Assembly (NCBI GenBank): GCA_947374445.1
Contig: CANCBY010000026.1
Coordinates: 1 to 19,406 of the forward strand
Source of the DNA: Pseudobdellovibrionaceae bacterium
GTDB lineage: Bacteria; Bdellovibrionota; Bdellovibrionia; Bdellovibrionales; Bdellovibrionaceae
Reading direction: 5' to 3'
Length of the DNA: 19,406 nucleotides
Below the pieces are notes generated by a model. The model was given only the letters and a program-made list of their open reading frames with translations. It was not told where the DNA came from and did not search any database. Every line of letters begins with the position of its first letter. The first letter of the stretch is position 1. Positions 6,988 through 14,521 of the stretch are shown here, piece by piece. The translations under genes and the position numbers were made by a program.

Positions 6988-7584
6988 ATGCGATATTTTT
7001 TAACCGCCCTTAGCTTATGTGCCTTCATTTGTGCCTTCATTCAAATCACGGCCAATGCGGAGTTGCCGCCCGTCAAGACCGTGGCCTCGGTTGATCTCCA
7101 AGAATACTTAGGTAGTTGGTTTGAGATCGCTGCGATTCCTCAGTTTTTTGAAAAACAGTGTGTCGCCAACACAGTCGCAGAGTATGCATTGGCCGAAAAT
7201 GATTTGATCTCCGTGGTTAACAGCTGTGATACAGCAAATGGCAAGCGCAGTGTTGCTACGGGGCGGGCTAAGGTCGTCGATAGAATTTCTAATTCAAAAT
7301 TAAAAGTTACATTTGTTAATTTTTTGGGGTGGAGATTTCTGTTTGGCGGAGACTATTGGGTCTTAGCTATTGGTGAGAACTACTCCTACGCTGTGGTCGG
7401 GGCACCCGGCAGAGACTACGCATGGATATTGAGCCGAACTCCAGAGTTGAAAGAAGCGCAGATCACTGAAACCAAACAGGTCTTGGCGAGTCAGGGTTTT
7501 GATACCTGCAAATTGATCACAACAATCCAGTCGTCGGGCTTGCAGCAGAAAATTCCACTTTGCAGCCTGACCTTTGAAAAATAG
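6988..7584 (+). CDS. Exported lipocalin (Blc-like)
   Basis: 198 residues with a signal peptide of about 24 residues (cleavage near ANA-E). The mature part is a lipocalin barrel: YLGSWFEIAAIPQFFEKQC near the start (GxW signature), VANTVAEY, and YAVVGAPGRDYAWILSRTP near the end. These match bacterial Blc, which binds fatty acids or lysophospholipids at the cell envelope. There is no convincing lipobox, so unlike E. coli Blc it is probably periplasmic and soluble. The start at ATG 6988 is set by GAGGAG six bases upstream; an upstream in-frame start at 6940 would extend into the fragment gene. Co-transcribed with a second lipocalin. Confidence 0.88.
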   Translation: MRYFLTALSLCAFICAFIQITANAELPPVKTVASVDLQEYLGSWFEIAAIPQFFEKQCVANTVAEYALAENDLISVVNSCDTANGKRSVATGRAKVVDRISNSKLKVTFVNFLGWRFLFGGDYWVLAIGENYSYAVVGAPGRDYAWILSRTPELKEAQITETKQVLASQGFDTCKLITTIQSSGLQQKIPLCSLTFEK

Positions 7585-8127
7585 ATGAAGGCTCTGGCGA
7601 TTTTTATCTTAATATTCTCTGGAGTTGTTGTGGCGATTGAAGAGCCAGATTTAAAGATGGGGAGCCAGATGAAAACAGTAGATAAAGTCGATATCAATAG
7701 ATTCATGGGCGATTGGTACGTTCTTGCCGGACGGTTCACGTTTTTAGAAAAAGAAGTTCACAACGGATTAGAGCAATATACATGGAGCCAAGACCAAGAG
7801 CGAATCGATGTTGATTTTACTTATAACAAAGGTTCATTAAATGGTCCGAAGAAATCTATTCCACAAAAAGCCTGGATTTATGATCAAAATACCAAGGCTC
7901 ATTGGAAAGTTTCGCCGCTTTGGCCCTTAAAGTTTGATTATCTCATTGTCGCCTTAGACAAAGATTATCGCTGGACTGCCATTGGCGTGCCCGATCAAAA
8001 ATATTTGTGGATAATGTCTCGCGAGTGGAAGAATCCCGATTCGATTGTCGCAGAGGCAGTGAAGCGCTTAAATGAAATCGGATACGATTCCAAAAACCTG
8101 ATTTTAGTGCCACAGCAGTGGCCCTAG
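7585..8127 (+). CDS. Second exported lipocalin
   Basis: 180 residues, beginning directly after the stop of the first lipocalin (TAG-ATG), so translation is coupled. Signal peptide of about 17 residues (MKALAIFILIFSGVVVA). Lipocalin motifs: FMGDWYVLAGR (GxW), a central LIVALDKDYRWTAIGVPD and KYLWIMSREW. It is diverged from its neighbour: it lacks the FEKQC segment, and the Cys pair of the first protein is not kept. Likely a tandem duplicate that binds a different lipophilic ligand in the envelope; the ligand is unknown. Confidence 0.85.
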   Translation: MKALAIFILIFSGVVVAIEEPDLKMGSQMKTVDKVDINRFMGDWYVLAGRFTFLEKEVHNGLEQYTWSQDQERIDVDFTYNKGSLNGPKKSIPQKAWIYDQNTKAHWKVSPLWPLKFDYLIVALDKDYRWTAIGVPDQKYLWIMSREWKNPDSIVAEAVKRLNEIGYDSKNLILVPQQWP

Positions 8128-8372
8128 AGCCGGCAGCTTTCATACGTTTTTTCGCGATTTTGCTTGCGCCCTCTACTCCGAATTGCGGATCGAGGCAGGA
8201 GTGCTCCTCCAGCCGGTCAGCCAGTTACAATTACCAAAAAACCAAGAAAACAACTATGTCATGTGAGCTACTTTTTTTTGCTAGAAGCATTTAAATAGGC
8301 ACTGGCTAGCTTTGTGCACCGATCGTGATTCTTTTGATCTCGAAGGGAGCACTTAAGGTGTCTACAAAAATC

Positions 8373-8388
8373 TTCCTAAATTTAGGAA
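8373..8388. promoter_or_regulatory. 16-bp perfect palindrome before the toxin gene
   Basis: TTCCTAAATTTAGGAA is an exact palindrome ending three bases before the toxin ATG at 8392. It contains the only SD-like sequence (AGGAA) for that gene. Binding of the HTH antitoxin here would block promoter and ribosome site together. This position is typical of toxin-antitoxin autoregulation. Confidence 0.65.
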
Positions 8389-8391
8389 ACT

Positions 8392-8709
8392 ATGGTAATT
8401 TTTGGAAAGACGGGCAAAGTGTACCGTCGCTTTGAGATTGATTTAAAAATAAATGATCAACACTTCGATGAACTTTGGATTGATCCTCATTATGAGGAGA
8501 AACACAAAGACAGCATGAGTGATGAGCTTATTTTGAAGTTGTTGAAAGAGGCTGATGGTTGGCTGATAACACTCAGCTCTGAGGTCAGTGGTTACAAATT
8601 TTATGAGGCTGACGGCAAATATAATGGCAAGGCCTATCGTCTGATTTTAGTTATTCCACCCGACGGTAGCTATTTGGGAGTAAGAAATGCTTACAGGAGG
8701 TCAAAATGA
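8392..8709 (+). CDS. Putative toxin of a type II toxin-antitoxin pair
   Basis: 105 residues, small and basic at the C-terminus. The strand pattern GKAYRLILVIPPDGSYLGVRNAYRRSK, with an earlier IDPHYEEKHKD segment and helix, resembles DUF4258/BECR-fold RNase toxins (RelE, colicin D and relatives). I do not recognise a named family for certain. The stop overlaps the start of an HTH gene (ATGA), and a palindrome precedes it; toxin-first order with an HTH antitoxin is the HigBA layout. Function as an RNase is inferred from genetic organisation and fold resemblance only. Confidence 0.65.
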   Translation: MVIFGKTGKVYRRFEIDLKINDQHFDELWIDPHYEEKHKDSMSDELILKLLKEADGWLITLSSEVSGYKFYEADGKYNGKAYRLILVIPPDGSYLGVRNAYRRSK

Positions 8710-9068
8710 AAAAGGCTGCAAAAAAGCCCAATAAGACAAGCAAAGCACCTCCGAAGGGTTGGCCCTCCGAAGAAATCTTCAAGGCGGCTGAACGTAAAAT
8801 GAAGGGGCGACTGGCCACAAAGCTGCTGTCTTCTGACTCTGGGCCTGTTGAGCGTGCTAAGCATGAGTTGTGCGAACATTTTATTCGATATTGTCAACAT
8901 GAAGAGATCAACCAGCGCGAGCTTTCCAAGCGTCTTCAAGTGACTGAGAGCCGTGTGAGTGAGATACTTCATTACCATCACGAGCAATTTACGATTGACA
9001 GGCTTCTGGAGCTTTTGCACAGGGTAAAGCCTGAAGTGACTGTAAAATTTCTAGTGAAGGCTGCATAA
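8706..9068 (+). CDS. XRE-family HTH antitoxin (HTH_37/HigA-like)
   Basis: 120 residues. A Lys-rich N-terminal 20 residues lead into a helical segment and then the HTH INQRELSKRLQVTESRVSEIL (about residues 68-88), followed by FTIDRLLELLHRVKPEVTVKF. That ending is characteristic of HTH_37-type antitoxins paired with RelE/HigB-like toxins. The start has an ideal SD (AGGAGGTC) six bases upstream, stronger than the toxin's, as expected if antitoxin must exceed toxin. The four-base overlap with the toxin gene couples them. Probably binds the palindrome at 8373-8388. Confidence 0.8.
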   Translation: MKKAAKKPNKTSKAPPKGWPSEEIFKAAERKMKGRLATKLLSSDSGPVERAKHELCEHFIRYCQHEEINQRELSKRLQVTESRVSEILHYHHEQFTIDRLLELLHRVKPEVTVKFLVKAA

Positions 9069-9101
9069 AGCGCAATGTGCTGAGATCTTTACAGGTCAGG
9101 A

Positions 9102-10496
9102 TCAAATTAAAATCATTTTTAAAAGAAGGCCTTTGAATTTTTTTGCGCGTAGTTTTTTTAGTGCGTCTTCGGCCATTTCTGGCGCAATAGAAACGTACGT
9201 GATTTTGTCTAGGATATCGATTTTTCCAATAGCCGAGGACCGAATAGTGCCTGGGCTTGTTGCCAAGGTGCTTGTAATTTCGGTAGATGTGAGTTTGTTG
9301 GCTTTTCCTGCAGAGATCTGGATGGTTCTCATCAATGTTTTTCGCAAGTCGATTTTTGGAATTAAGATAGCTATCGTTGGAGCCTCTTTGCGAATCATTT
9401 TTAGTCCGGATCTATTTTCAATCTCAAGGATCAAATCACTTTCGTAAGCCGTCATCAAAGAGATCGCTTCGCCTTTGCGACCAGCACGGCCAGTGCGTCC
9501 AATCCGATGCAAATAAATTTCGGGGCTCGAAGGCAAATCATAATTGATCACGAGCTGAAGTGAGTCGATGTCGAGTCCACGAGCCGCAACATCGGTGGCG
9601 ACCAAAATACGCAGGCTGCCGTGGCGAAATAAAGTGACGGTGCGATCTCTTTCGGTTTGCTTTAAATCTGAATGCAAAATTTGGCAGCTAGCTTTAATTT
9701 GTTTGAGTGAAATTCCAATCTCATCGACAGCGGCTTTTGTGCGACAAAAAATCAAGGTGCACAATGAGGGATGACTTTGCAAGATTTGCATCAGGAGCTC
9801 AGTTTTTTGTGGCTTTTCAACGGCGTAAACAGATTGCTCAATCAGGGGTTGGTTGTCTGCGCCTTCGTTGACTGAGATCGTCTTTGCATCTTTTTGGTAA
9901 AGCCGGCTGAGCTCGGTCACTCCCTCAGCAAAAGTGGCCGAAAAGAAAATCGTTTGCCGCTGCTTTGGCAGTGCTTCGAGAATGGCTTTCATTTCTTGCA
10001 TAAAACTTTCTTCGAGCAGACGATCCGCCTCGTCGAGAATCACGACTTTTAATTTATCGACATGCAGCTTGCCATCTTTGAGAAGCTCAAGCGTGCGGCC
10101 AGGTGTACCCACAATAAGCTGAGCCCCTTTTGCAAGAGCTGCTGCTTGCGGAGGATAAGGTTGACCTCCAATCAAGGCAACGGACTCCAAGTTTTTCATG
10201 TATTTCGAAAATTTTAGACACTCTTGTAAAACTTGCAGGCAGAGCTCGCGTGTTGGACAAAGAATTAAAATTTGAGGAAAGTTTTTTGTGAGATCAATTT
10301 TTTCTAATGCTGGAATGACGAAAGCTGCGGTCTTGCCACTACCGGTTTTTGACTGGCCAATCAAATCGTCTCCAGCCAAGAGGGGCTCGATGCAAGCCTC
10401 TTGAATGGGAGTCATTTTTGAAAAGCCAATGTCTTTAAGCGCTTTTTTGATCTCTGGCGATAAATCTAAATTTTCAAAATTTTTTTGCTTTAAGAT
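9102..10496 (-). CDS. dbpA: ATP-dependent RNA helicase DbpA (apparent ATC start)
   Basis: Full DEAD-box helicase of about 464 residues with motifs MTPIQ (Q motif), SKTGSGKT (Walker A), PTRELC, TPGRTLELL, LDEAD, FFSAT, TLIFCRT, VATDVAARGLDI and HRIGRTGRAG. The final 75 or so residues contain IGKIDILDKITYVSI and KFKGLLLK, the DbpA RNA-binding domain that targets hairpin 92 of 23S rRNA during 50S assembly. The first ATG is 10415 and starts at MTPIQ, which would cut off the upstream Q-motif helix. The frame stays open to 10496 and encodes FENLDLSPEIKKALKDIGF. AGGAG lies six bases before an ATC at 10494-10496 and there is no ATG, GTG or TTG in frame, so ATC is proposed as start. If only standard starts are allowed, use 10415. 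Confidence 0.9.
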   Translation of the reverse strand: MLKQKNFENLDLSPEIKKALKDIGFSKMTPIQEACIEPLLAGDDLIGQSKTGSGKTAAFVIPALEKIDLTKNFPQILILCPTRELCLQVLQECLKFSKYMKNLESVALIGGQPYPPQAAALAKGAQLIVGTPGRTLELLKDGKLHVDKLKVVILDEADRLLEESFMQEMKAILEALPKQRQTIFFSATFAEGVTELSRLYQKDAKTISVNEGADNQPLIEQSVYAVEKPQKTELLMQILQSHPSLCTLIFCRTKAAVDEIGISLKQIKASCQILHSDLKQTERDRTVTLFRHGSLRILVATDVAARGLDIDSLQLVINYDLPSSPEIYLHRIGRTGRAGRKGEAISLMTAYESDLILEIENRSGLKMIRKEAPTIAILIPKIDLRKTLMRTIQISAGKANKLTSTEITSTLATSPGTIRSSAIGKIDILDKITYVSIAPEMAEDALKKLRAKKFKGLLLKMILI

Positions 10497-10529
10497 TTAT
10501 TTCTCCTGGCTGCAATAGCACCTGAGGGG

Positions 10530-11213
10530 CTAAAATTTTGCGAACTTTGTAAGGACTTCGGCGTGTTCGTTGAGCTGTAATATTTCTTCGTGGCTACCGC
10601 CCATGTCGGGATGAAAAACTCGGGCTAGCTTTTTCATCGCAGTCCCAACGGCGGCTTGCGTGAGAGACTCTTTCAGAGGAAACCCATTTTCAAAAAAGAA
10701 CTCTAGAGCTGCTTCAACTTCAGGAGGGTGAATTTCGGCAACAGTATTTGTGTGCTTTGATTTTTTTAACTCTTTTAATTTCTGTTTTTGTTTTTGATAC
10801 TGCTGCTTTCGGTACTCGGCTTGTTTTGCTTTGAGTTCAGGATTTGGCTGATTGAGTCTTTTGGTCGGGCCCGAGCTTGTAGTTTTACTGGTCTCAACAA
10901 GTAAATCAGTCTTTGACTCAAAAAAGTCAGAGTTCTTTTCAAGAGCTACAACCAGCGTGGCCCAAACGTGTTTGCAGAACTGCCCCCTGCTACTTTGCGG
11001 ACAACTGCAAGCGGCTATAAATGTTGTGCTTTCAACAGACGTGCATTTCAGAGTCACTTTGAATGACGCTGAGCCTTGGACGTAAGAATCAATCTCAGTG
11101 TCTGAGGGGCTGCGGAGTGTGACTTTGCCTTTGCGGACAAACAGCTGTCCGCTATTTCTAACTTCGGGCTTAAAAAAGTGCTCCCAATTTTTTAATGGCA
11201 TTTCTTTTTTCAT
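10530..11213 (-). CDS. SWIM zinc-finger protein with C-terminal J domain
   Basis: 227 residues. A SWIM finger lies at about residues 60-90 (C69-x-C71, then C80-x-H82, in ACSCPQ and FCKHVW). A basic, Gln/Lys-rich coiled-coil-like linker (about 125-155) follows. The C-terminus is a degenerate J domain with LARVFHPDMGGSHEEILQLNEH, whose HPD (201-203) is the DnaK-stimulating motif. SWIM fingers bind nucleic acids or proteins, and J domains recruit Hsp70. The ATG at 11213 overlaps the ATPase stop (ATGA), so the genes are coupled. The gene ends 33 bases before dbpA. A nucleic-acid-targeted co-chaperone role is inference. Confidence 0.82.
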   Translation of the reverse strand: MKKEMPLKNWEHFFKPEVRNSGQLFVRKGKVTLRSPSDTEIDSYVQGSASFKVTLKCTSVESTTFIAACSCPQSSRGQFCKHVWATLVVALEKNSDFFESKTDLLVETSKTTSSGPTKRLNQPNPELKAKQAEYRKQQYQKQKQKLKELKKSKHTNTVAEIHPPEVEAALEFFFENGFPLKESLTQAAVGTAMKKLARVFHPDMGGSHEEILQLNEHAEVLTKFAKF

Positions 11214-12346
11214 ACCAGGCTGACTTCCTTGCAAAAAGTCTCGAAAGGCATCAGTGATATTCTTTGATCAATTTGACGATGAGTTTTTCCTAAATGCACT
11301 TGATAAAAATGAGGTATATTTGTTCTCTCCTTAAAATAGAAAAGGTGGGGAGATACTGACTTCTCACCGTGCTTACATTCAACGGCAAATAGTGGTTTTT
11401 TATTTCTGAGAACTACAAAGTCGACCTCACGTTTGTCAGTATCGCGCAAAAACCTAAGTTCCATTTTATAGCCCTCGACGTCCTCTAAGTAATGGCAGTA
11501 TTTCAATAAATGAGAGCCGACCATGTTTTCGAATCGAATTCCCGGGTTCTCGATTTGACTCCAGTCCCACAAGAAAAGTTTTTGCTCTTTTTTGACCGCT
11601 CGAATCTTGGTCGATCCGAAGGGAGCAATCTGATAGCTATAATATAGGGAAGATAAAATGTTTAGCCAACGTTTGATCGTCTTGAAGTCAGCTTCAATGT
11701 CGTTGGCCAAAGAATTTATAGAGAGTGGCGAGCCGACTCTATTTGGAAGTTCTTCTGCCAGAGCAAAGATTTTATCTAAATCTTTAACATCCTCCCAGTC
11801 TCGCAGGTCAGTTCGAATCAGGCGATTGAGTCTTTGAATGTGCCATCGGCGCAAATTTCTTTCGTTCGCCATTGTGAATGGTTCGGGGAATCCACCGAAC
11901 TTCATCAGTTGCTCAAGGCTTCCCGCCTGGTATTTTAACTCCGGTAAGCTGTAAGGGTGTAGTCGGTAATATTGATATCGACCGAGCAAGGAGTCGCCGC
12001 CCTTGCGAAAATGATCGAGCCTTGCTGAGCCCGTAATTAAAAAAGAGTGGGTGTTTTTCAGGGTATCATAAAACCCCTTGACCATATTTCGCCAATTTTT
12101 AAATTTATGAATCTCATCCAAAATGATGAGGGGTTCATTTTTAGGCCACTCACGTTGTTTAATTTTAGACTTGTGCTCATCGCTGTCCCAATTCAGATAA
12201 GCAGGGTGCTCGTCAGCATAATTTTTAATGAGATGCTGAGCCAGGGTTGTTTTTCCAACCTGGCGGGGTCCGCCGAGAAAGACCATTTTCTTCTTGAGGT
12301 CGTCTTTAATAGAGGGCTCTAGGTAGCGAATGAGTGTTTTAGACAT
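11210..12346 (-). CDS. AAA_14/DUF4143 ATPase
   Basis: 378 residues. N-terminal P-loop ATPase: Walker A GGPRQVGKTT (about 25-34), Walker B LIILDEIHK (about 73-81), and FLITGSARLD as sensor region. The C-terminal DUF4143 part has REVDFVV and FAVECKHG, the E-x-D...E-x-K pattern of PD-(D/E)XK-like folds. These proteins are common in bacteria, often scattered by horizontal transfer; their reaction is unknown. The ATG is at 12346, with a near-consensus promoter just upstream. It is first in an operon with the SWIM/J-domain gene and dbpA. Its direct operon link to a helicase is unusual for this family. Confidence 0.88.
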   Translation of the reverse strand: MSKTLIRYLEPSIKDDLKKKMVFLGGPRQVGKTTLAQHLIKNYADEHPAYLNWDSDEHKSKIKQREWPKNEPLIILDEIHKFKNWRNMVKGFYDTLKNTHSFLITGSARLDHFRKGGDSLLGRYQYYRLHPYSLPELKYQAGSLEQLMKFGGFPEPFTMANERNLRRWHIQRLNRLIRTDLRDWEDVKDLDKIFALAEELPNRVGSPLSINSLANDIEADFKTIKRWLNILSSLYYSYQIAPFGSTKIRAVKKEQKLFLWDWSQIENPGIRFENMVGSHLLKYCHYLEDVEGYKMELRFLRDTDKREVDFVVLRNKKPLFAVECKHGEKSVSPHLFYFKERTNIPHFYQVHLGKTHRQIDQRISLMPFETFCKEVSLV

Positions 12347-12352
12347 GACTCC

Positions 12353-12380
12353 ATTTTACTCATGAGTGTTTTGGAGTCAA
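12353..12380 (-). promoter_or_regulatory. Sigma-70-like promoter with palindromic spacer for the DUF4143 operon
   Basis: On the minus strand TTGACT (12380-12375) and TAAAAT (12358-12353) each differ from consensus by one base and are 16 bases apart. The spacer contains the perfect palindrome ACTCATGAGT (12358-12367). An outer inverted repeat, GACTCCA/TGGAGTC, spans 12347-12378. The predicted transcription start falls at about the ATG (12346), giving a leaderless or nearly leaderless mRNA. Confidence 0.6.
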
Positions 12381-12432
12381 GTCCAATGGCTCCATGTGGG
12401 GCTTTCATGCTGGTCTAGGTCGCTGAGGCGTA

Positions 12433-12705
12433 CTACCAGGTTTTACCAGAGCAATTCTGTTTGAAATTTTCGTAGCGAAGATTTCGCGCGCAGTAGTTAT
12501 TTTGGCTGTCGTTACGAAGAGCTGAGCACATGCTATCAAGGCTTGAGAATTCCTTTTTGCCAGTGGGACAGTTGTTATCAGTTAAGTCGTAACTGTAAGA
12601 ACTCGACTTACCGCCAACATCAGCGTCGACAACTTTATGGCCGCCAGCCTCGGCTTGGATGTTACAAGCCGGCAGAAAAAAAAGAGGAAGGATGAGGTAT
12701 TTCAC
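12433..12705 (-). CDS. Small Cys-rich lipoprotein, unknown function
   Basis: About 90 residues from the GTG at 12705. It has a lipoprotein signal peptide (VKYLILPLFFLPAC) with a lipobox ending LPAC. The mature part is small and polar, with four more cysteines (NCPTG, SMCSA, NYCAR, QNCSG) that could form two disulfides in the periplasm. In-frame starts lie upstream (TTG near 12731 and beyond), but they read into the protease gene. No SD is obvious, so the start is uncertain. I do not recognise a family. It lies downstream of the Do-type protease on the same strand. Confidence 0.6.
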   Translation of the reverse strand: MKYLILPLFFLPACNIQAEAGGHKVVDADVGGKSSSYSYDLTDNNCPTGKKEFSSLDSMCSALRNDSQNNYCARNLRYENFKQNCSGKTW

Positions 12706-12784
12706 GACTGCCGAATATATACGACGGGGGCCGGATTGCAAACATCGGATGTTGCTTGGCAAAAAATTAACAGCCCCAACCAGC

Positions 12785-14227
12785 TCATTCCGCCGCTTCA
12801 AGCACCAAAATCATCACGGCTTCGCCTCGCAAAATACGAAGAGTGTTTGCGCCTTTTTTGAGTTGCTTGAGCACGTCAGTGGCGCTGTTCACTTCTTTGC
12901 GATTCACATCCAGAATCAAGTCGCCAGCCTGCAGGCCCGAGCGCACGGCCACCGAATTATTGCTGATTTCGATCACGACGGGTTTGCTTTGCTCAGGATC
13001 AAGTTCAAATTCTTTTCGCAAAAGATCGTTGGGGTCAGCCACTTTGAAGCCAAGTTCAAATGGAGCTTTTTGGCCAAAGTATTTTTTGCCCTCTCCAGTT
13101 TTTGATTTGCGGGCCTCAGGCTTTTCGAGAATTGAAACATCGAGCGTTTTGGTCTTTCCTTCTCGGAAAATTTTGGCCTTCACAGTGGAGCCAATCGCGG
13201 AATCTGCAACAGCATCGCGCAGTTCTGATGAGTTTTTAATTTTTTTGCCGTTGAACTCAGTGATGATGTCGTAAGCTTGAATTCCTGCTTTGGCAGCCGC
13301 AGCACCTCTTTCGACTTGCAATATCACGGCACCTTCAAGATTTTTCATGCCGAGATAGTTTGCGGCCTGCGGATCGATGTCACCAAGTCCCACGCCCAAA
13401 TAGCCCTTGCGAATGCGACCGATTTTTTCTAGCTGAGGGATTATAGTTTTTACTTCATCGATTGGAATTGCAAAGCCAATACCTTGAGCGCGAGCATCGA
13501 TTGCTGAATTCACACCGATGACATAGCCTTTGCTGTTGACCAAAGGTCCGCCGGAGTTTCCAGGATTGATCGGAGCATCGGTTTGAATCAGTGGGAATTT
13601 ATTGATCTCTCCAATGTCACGGCCTTTGGCTGAGACGATTCCTTTTGTCATTGTGTGGCCGTTGCCGTAGGGATTGCCGAAGGCCGCGACCCATTCGCCG
13701 ACTTCGGTGTCTTTGGATGAGCCGAGCTGAGCTACGGGGAGTTTTTCGCTTGATACGATCTTGAGGAGAGCAATGTCAGTGCGTTCGTCAGAGCCGACGA
13801 CCTTGGCTTCATAAAATTTTTCATTTTTTTCGGTGAGTTGAACTTGAATTACATCAGCTCCAGCGATGACGTGATTGTTAGTCACAATAAGCCCATCTTC
13901 ACGAATGATAAAACCTGTGCCAAGAGCTTGTTGCGGGCGTGCGGATTGCTGTTGCATCGGCACACCGTAAAATTGTTCGAGCATTTCCATCATAGGGTCA
14001 CGAGGTCCGCGGCCACGAGCCTTCGGCAAAGTGCTAGTTGAAATATTAACGACGGCCGGGTTGATGGTCTTCGCTAATTCAACAAAAAGATTGCCGGGCA
14101 TAGGTTCGCCAAGCTTGAGAGCCGGTGCAGCCTTTTCAGCAAGCGCAAGTTGGGGAGCTGCGAAGCTAACGAGCGAGCAGCAAATTGAGAAGAAAATAAA
14201 AGATGAAATACCAGATGATTTTTTCAT
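12785..14227 (-). CDS. degP: Do-family serine protease/chaperone (DegP/HtrA)
   Basis: 480 residues with a signal peptide (1-30, cleavage at LALA-E). The trypsin-like domain has catalytic H119 (TNNHV), D151 (TDIALL) and S225 (GNSGGP). Two PDZ domains follow (about 270-365 with GYLGVGLG, and about 385-480 with AVRSGLQAGDLILDVN). The two-PDZ layout is that of DegP/DegQ/MucD, which degrade and refold damaged periplasmic proteins. AAAGGAA precedes the ATG at good spacing. It follows the DUF1844 gene by 20 bases and is probably in one operon with it and the HtpX-like gene, forming an envelope-quality-control group. Confidence 0.93.
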   Translation of the reverse strand: MKKSSGISSFIFFSICCSLVSFAAPQLALAEKAAPALKLGEPMPGNLFVELAKTINPAVVNISTSTLPKARGRGPRDPMMEMLEQFYGVPMQQQSARPQQALGTGFIIREDGLIVTNNHVIAGADVIQVQLTEKNEKFYEAKVVGSDERTDIALLKIVSSEKLPVAQLGSSKDTEVGEWVAAFGNPYGNGHTMTKGIVSAKGRDIGEINKFPLIQTDAPINPGNSGGPLVNSKGYVIGVNSAIDARAQGIGFAIPIDEVKTIIPQLEKIGRIRKGYLGVGLGDIDPQAANYLGMKNLEGAVILQVERGAAAAKAGIQAYDIITEFNGKKIKNSSELRDAVADSAIGSTVKAKIFREGKTKTLDVSILEKPEARKSKTGEGKKYFGQKAPFELGFKVADPNDLLRKEFELDPEQSKPVVIEISNNSVAVRSGLQAGDLILDVNRKEVNSATDVLKQLKKGANTLRILRGEAVMILVLEAAE

Positions 14228-14247
14228 AGAGTTTCCTTTGCTAAAAA

Positions 14248-14499
14248 TTAAGCTTTCATTTCAACAAATTTTAATTGTAAATCTTGAATGACGTGATTGA
14301 GAAATCGTTCCTCATCGCTGGAGAGATTGCCTTTGGTTTTTTCTTTGAGAACCAAGAGCAGATCTATATTGAATTTAGCCATGTTCTTATCTTTGCTGGT
14401 TTCTCCAGATTCTGGATGTGGAGCAAGGCCTAGCGCCATGGCTGCGCTCGAAGCTAAAGACATCATCAGAACAGACATTGAGGCTTCTGGTGTTTTCAT
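14248..14499 (-). CDS. DUF1844 protein
   Basis: 83 residues. ASMSVLMMSLASSAAMALGL, then KFNIDLLLVLKEKTKGNLSSDEERFL and a C-terminal helix ending LQLKFVEM, are the DUF1844 pattern, a small conserved protein of unknown function common in Deltaproteobacteria and Acidobacteria. The ATG at 14499 is chosen because GGGAG lies seven bases upstream; a longer frame to 14541 overlaps the upstream gene. Located between the HtpX-like gene and degP. Confidence 0.83.
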   Translation of the reverse strand: MKTPEASMSVLMMSLASSAAMALGLAPHPESGETSKDKNMAKFNIDLLLVLKEKTKGNLSSDEERFLNHVIQDLQLKFVEMKA

Positions 14500-14521
14500 A
14501 AAAATCTCCCGATTTAATTTC

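Noticed and set aside
8190..8215. AGGAGTGCTCCT hairpin after the lipocalins as a terminator
   Set aside because: Five-pair stem with a two-base loop and no T-run following.
9133..9447. Plus-strand ORF inside dbpA
   Set aside because: Antisense shadow of the DbpA RNA-binding domain; no SD or domain.
10479..10486. Poly-A run in dbpA as a programmed frameshift site
   Set aside because: Neither alternative frame offers a start after the SD, so a slip does not explain the missing start better than ATC.
12659..13274. Long plus-strand ORFs opposite the degP 3' end
   Set aside because: Antisense to PDZ domains with clear coding signal on the minus strand; translations look unlike any protein family.
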